Source of the DNA: CAWBJO01 sp963789175
Lineage (GTDB): Bacteria; Pseudomonadota; Alphaproteobacteria; Rhizobiales; Aestuariivirgaceae
Direction: 5' to 3'
Length of the DNA: 64,000 nucleotides
NCBI GenBank assembly: GCA_963789175.1
Contig: CAWBJO010000007.1
Location: 186,001-250,000, forward strand
Shown here: positions 61,291 to 64,000 of the stretch, in pieces
Numbering within the stretch: position 1 is the stretch's first letter
Layout of the letters: each line of letters begins with the position of its first letter
The notes under the pieces: model-generated
The model's input: the letters and a program-made list of their open reading frames with translations, nothing else
Database searches by the model: none
Told to the model about the DNA's origin: nothing
Program-made: the position numbers and the translations under genes

Positions 61291-61791
61291 ATGAATGACG
61301 GATCATTTAACGTCCTGTTCCTCTGTACCGGCAATTCGGCCCGTTCCATCCTGGCAGAAGCCATTCTCAACCGTGAAGGCGGAGTCGTCTTTCGAGCGTT
61401 CAGTGCCGGTAGCCATCCCAAAGGCCGGATTCATCTCTACACGCTCGACCTACTTCGTAAGCTGAACTACAAAACTGACATACTGCGCTCGAAAAGCTGG
61501 GACGAGTTCGCGAAGCCCGGCGCACCACAAATGGATTTCGTGTTCACGGTCTGTGACGACGCGGCCAGTGAGGTTTGTCCTATTTGGCCAGGACAGCCAA
61601 TGTCTGCCCATTGGGGTGTCCCTGATCCCGCCGCAGCGGAAGGCAGCGAGGCCGAACGCCGGCTTGCCTTTGCGGAGGCCTACCGCATGCTGAACAATCG
61701 CATCAGCATATTTGTGAGCCTTCCGTTGGCATCGCTCGACCAGCTCTCACTGCAGCGTCGCCTCAAGGAAATTGGCGAGTCGAAGGACTAG
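61291..61791 (+). CDS. arsC: Arsenate reductase ArsC, low-molecular-weight phosphatase type
   Basis: A 166-residue reductase converting arsenate to arsenite. The phosphate-type loop CTGNSARS holds nucleophile Cys12 and Arg18. Two further Cys at about 88 and 96 (FTVCDDAASEVCPIWPG) form the redox relay, and HWGVPDPA follows, all matching thioredoxin/glutaredoxin-linked ArsC of rhizobia. No ArsR regulator is seen upstream within the window. The aquaporin gene follows after three bases. Confidence 0.95.
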   Translation: MNDGSFNVLFLCTGNSARSILAEAILNREGGVVFRAFSAGSHPKGRIHLYTLDLLRKLNYKTDILRSKSWDEFAKPGAPQMDFVFTVCDDAASEVCPIWPGQPMSAHWGVPDPAAAEGSEAERRLAFAEAYRMLNNRISIFVSLPLASLDQLSLQRRLKEIGESKD

Positions 61792-61794
61792 CGC

Positions 61795-62466
61795 GTGCCC
61801 CCTTCCTTATCGCGTCGGATCGTTACTGAAGCCCTTGGAACTGCAATCCTGCTCGCAACTGTTGTCGGTTCGGGAATCATGGCCGCCTCCCTCGCCGGCG
61901 GCAATCAGGCTGTCGCACTCCTCTGCAATTCAATTGCGACCGGCGCTATCCTTGTGGTGCTCATCACAATATTCGGACCGACATCGGGAGCTCACTTCAA
62001 TCCCGCCGTCTCAATGGCCATGGCGCTTCGTGCCGAAATGTCCTGGAGGGAAGTTGCTTCATACGTGGTCGCACAGATTGCGGGTGCGATCGCCGGTACA
62101 ATCCTGGCCCATCTCATGTTTGAGCTACCGGTCCTGCAACTTTCAACGACAGCGCGATGGGGAGCTGGTCAGTGGATGGCGGAGTTTGTCGCTGCTTTCG
62201 GACTAGTCCTCGTAATCCTCGGCTGTCTACAACACAAGGTATTAGCCACAGCCTCTATCGTTGGCCTCTACATCACCGCAGCCTACTGGTTCACGGCGTC
62301 CACCTCATTTGCGAACCCCGCCGTGACAATTGCTCGCGGACTGACCAACACGTTTGCGGGTATTGCCCCGACCGGCGTTCCCGCGTTCATAGTCGCCCAA
62401 TTGGTTGGGGCAGCGGTCGCTGTAGGGATCGCACAATGGCTTTGGAAAGAACCTTCCGCTCGCTAG
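61795..62466 (+). CDS. aqpS: Aquaglyceroporin-family channel, AqpS-like
   Basis: A 223-residue MIP-family channel with six helices, beginning at a GTG (61795). The two half-helix motifs are HFNPAVS (about 68-74) and FANPAVT (about 180-186). In Sinorhizobium AqpS replaces the usual arsenite pump and lets arsenite made by ArsC diffuse out; the gene pair here fits that arrangement. Its stop overlaps the convergent MFS gene by four bases. Confidence 0.9.
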   Translation: MPPSLSRRIVTEALGTAILLATVVGSGIMAASLAGGNQAVALLCNSIATGAILVVLITIFGPTSGAHFNPAVSMAMALRAEMSWREVASYVVAQIAGAIAGTILAHLMFELPVLQLSTTARWGAGQWMAEFVAAFGLVLVILGCLQHKVLATASIVGLYITAAYWFTASTSFANPAVTIARGLTNTFAGIAPTGVPAFIVAQLVGAAVAVGIAQWLWKEPSAR

Positions 62467-63656
62467 ACGGCATATGCTTGGCGCGTTCTCGATAGCGAAG
62501 CCAGCCAGCACGCAAGAAGCACGTTCAAGAGTGCAACTCCCGTCAGGACTCCCAGTACGGCGTGCTCTCCTGCCCGCGAGATGATGACGGCTCCGATGGA
62601 TGGAGCTATTGCTTGTGCCAGAAGACTTGGCATAGCGAGCCGTCCCATCAGCGTTGCATAGCCCTCGCTTCCAAATAGAGCCAGCGGCAGCGTTCCCCTC
62701 GCGATGGACTCAAGTCCGATGCCGGCGCCGTATAACATGAGCGCCAGAGGAACGATCGGAAGGCCGGCAAACAGGGCGCCTATGCCGAGGGCTGCGAACC
62801 CAACGGATGCGATCTTAGTCCAGATTGGATGGTGGAATCTGGCCACCGCGAACTCGATTGCCCGCGCCGTTACTTGAGAGGGGCCGACGAGGGCGCCCAG
62901 GGCAACAGCGGCAGCCAGGGACAGGCCTGTTGCCTGCAGCAGGTTGAGCAGGTGCACCGACATGGTCGATGTCGTGATGGCAGCAAGAGTCAGCGTGCCA
63001 GCTAGGAGAATGGTGAGCAGTGATCGATGAGTCCGGGTTCGCGTGAGCATGTTGGAGGGAACATCAGAAGCGCTGGCCCGCGGCGGAGGAGCCTCGCGCG
63101 GCAGGACGAGCAGGTACAGCGGCAGAATGATCACCAATTGGATCAGCGCATATGTGACGCAGGTGCCACGCCAACCAACCTCGCCCAGCAAATAGGCAGA
63201 TAGCGGCCAACAAACGGTGCTTGCAAGGCCACCAAAGAGGGTCAGCATTGTGATTGCGGAGCGGCCCTGCTGGCCGTAGAGCCGCCCTAAAGTCGCGAAA
63301 GCCGCATCGTAAAGGCCCGCTCCCATGCCGACGCCCACGACGAGCCAGGAAACTACATAGCAAAGGAGGTTCGGGGAAGCTGCCAGCCCTAAAAGGCCAA
63401 GGCAGATGCAGCCAGTTCCCAGCGCGAGAATGCCTCGCCCGCCGTTGCGGTCGATCGCAGCTCCAACCCGGGGAGACACAAGGCCGGCGATCAACAGCCC
63501 TAGAGATAGCCCGCCTACGACCCATTCCAGCGGCCATCCAGTATCCTTTGCGATTGGCGTGGCGATCACCGCCGGCAGGTAGTAGGTGGACCCCCAGGCG
63601 AGGATCTGGGCAATGCCCAACGTCGAAATGATCAAGTGGCGATTGCTGGCTGCCAT
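62463..63656 (-). CDS. MFS transporter
   Basis: A 397-residue major-facilitator protein with about 12 helices. The cytoplasmic loop 2-3 motif is SPRVGAAIDRNGGRGILALG. It stands in an arsenic module and may be an efflux protein (organoarsenical or arsenite), as MFS members in other ars clusters are, but the substrate is not evident. The preceding flavoprotein gene ends only 6 bases upstream, so they are one transcript. Confidence 0.92.
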   Translation of the reverse strand: MAASNRHLIISTLGIAQILAWGSTYYLPAVIATPIAKDTGWPLEWVVGGLSLGLLIAGLVSPRVGAAIDRNGGRGILALGTGCICLGLLGLAASPNLLCYVVSWLVVGVGMGAGLYDAAFATLGRLYGQQGRSAITMLTLFGGLASTVCWPLSAYLLGEVGWRGTCVTYALIQLVIILPLYLLVLPREAPPPRASASDVPSNMLTRTRTHRSLLTILLAGTLTLAAITTSTMSVHLLNLLQATGLSLAAAVALGALVGPSQVTARAIEFAVARFHHPIWTKIASVGFAALGIGALFAGLPIVPLALMLYGAGIGLESIARGTLPLALFGSEGYATLMGRLAMPSLLAQAIAPSIGAVIISRAGEHAVLGVLTGVALLNVLLACWLASLSRTRQAYAV

Positions 63657-63662
63657 AACTCT

Positions 63663-64000
63663 CTAAACGTGAGCGCTACAGCCACAGCCTGACTTTCCGA
63701 CTGCCTTCTGCTGGGCATCCAGTAGGCAGCAGGCGTCTGCCTCGACAGGAGCAGGTCCGCCGCAGCAACCTTGTGCTTCGGCTCCTGGCTCGGCGGGCGG
63801 GCCTGAACAAATACCGGTCTCCGGCAGGACAAGCTCAATGGCATCGGCGCCCCTGATGTCGCCAGTCAGCGCGGCAACGACGGAACGCACCTGTTCATAT
63901 CCCGTCAGCAGCAGGAACGTCGGCGCGCGGCCATAGCTCTTGATGCCGACAATGTAAAATCCAGCTTCGGGGTGACTTAGCTCACGGTGGCCGTGGGGCG
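63663..64000 (-). CDS. Flavoprotein oxidoreductase of arsenic cluster, C-terminal part (cut by window edge)
   Basis: The last 111 residues of a protein continuing past the window edge. It reads HPEAGFYIVGIKSYGRAPTF, LLTGYEQVRSVVAALTGD and ends in a Cys-rich tail with CCGGP, ACCLLD and GCGC motifs. This combination is what I know from FAD/NAD(P)-dependent oxidoreductases (ArsO-like) of arsenic operons. The paired cysteines could bind arsenite. Upstream domains are not visible. Confidence 0.75.
   Translation of the reverse strand, partial: PHGHRELSHPEAGFYIVGIKSYGRAPTFLLLTGYEQVRSVVAALTGDIRGADAIELVLPETGICSGPPAEPGAEAQGCCGGPAPVEADACCLLDAQQKAVGKSGCGCSAHV

Noticed and set aside
1..64000. tRNA, rRNA, CRISPR arrays, IS elements or phage genes
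   Set aside because: No cloverleaf-like T-loop sequences, regular spacer-repeat arrays, transposase or integrase motifs were recognised on either strand.

Overview
The window is high-GC DNA from an alphaproteobacterium, most probably a Hyphomicrobiales (rhizobial-type) soil or plant-associated heterotroph. This is inferred from gene content: phnWAY-type phosphonate hydrolysis, a type III glutamine synthetase beside split-GOGAT (Glx/Mgs-like) subunits, a DUF2852 protein, an aquaporin-ArsC arsenic module, and many ABC importers with private LysR/GntR regulators. No rRNA, tRNA, CRISPR array, transposase or phage gene was recognised.

Layout. 0-9 kb: pilin-like SCPU protein, cytochrome P450, MttB-type methyltransferase, a frameshifted EamA transporter, amidase, an orphan peptide-type binding protein and a class III CoA-transferase. 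9.4-13.7 kb: a complete polyamine-type ABC importer with a strong terminator hairpin between its binding-protein gene and the rest. 13.7-21.2 kb: one leftward run phnW-phnA-phnY-Na/Pi transporter-phosphoesterase, with a divergent LysR regulator, followed by a nitrilase-family hydrolase. 22-27 kb: a sugar ABC importer, an AraD1/GguC-like FAH-fold enzyme and a GntR regulator; two promoters share an 11-base box, so this looks like one regulon.

27-39 kb is the most distinctive part. GntR, PhyH dioxygenase and metallo-beta-lactamase-fold genes run left; an FAD amine-oxidase-type dehydrogenase, a type III glutamine synthetase, three split glutamate-synthase subunits and a small unknown protein run right. 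The central promoter carries ATTGG boxes spaced about one helical turn apart. The same boxes recur 8 kb away between a hypothetical gene and an acyl-CoA-dehydrogenase-fold gene that lacks the usual catalytic Glu. I infer an amine-glutamylation catabolic system under one regulator; its substrate is unknown.

40-45 kb: a DUF1989-GcvT fusion with the architecture of trimethylamine N-oxide demethylase (frameshifted here), a flavin reductase, and an Amt ammonium channel with a co-transcribed one-helix membrane protein. 45-49.6 kb: thiBPQ under a TPP riboswitch, with a divergent thiamine pyrophosphokinase. 49.6-52.2 kb: lipid A-type acyltransferase, EF-P and its lysyl-ligase EpmA. 52.6-56.4 kb: sulfate importer sbp-cysTWA. 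56.4-61.2 kb: DUF1428, a decayed methyltransferase, a large methyltransferase, a small membrane protein and an alkaline-phosphatase-fold membrane protein. 61.3-64 kb: arsenic module (ArsC, AqpS-like aquaporin, MFS, flavoprotein cut by the window edge) that reads as less GC-rich than the rest.

Caution: three genes (EamA, Tdm-like, thiB) are each restored by removing single extra bases, and a fourth (methyltransferase, 57 kb) needs several changes. This may be sequence error rather than gene decay.
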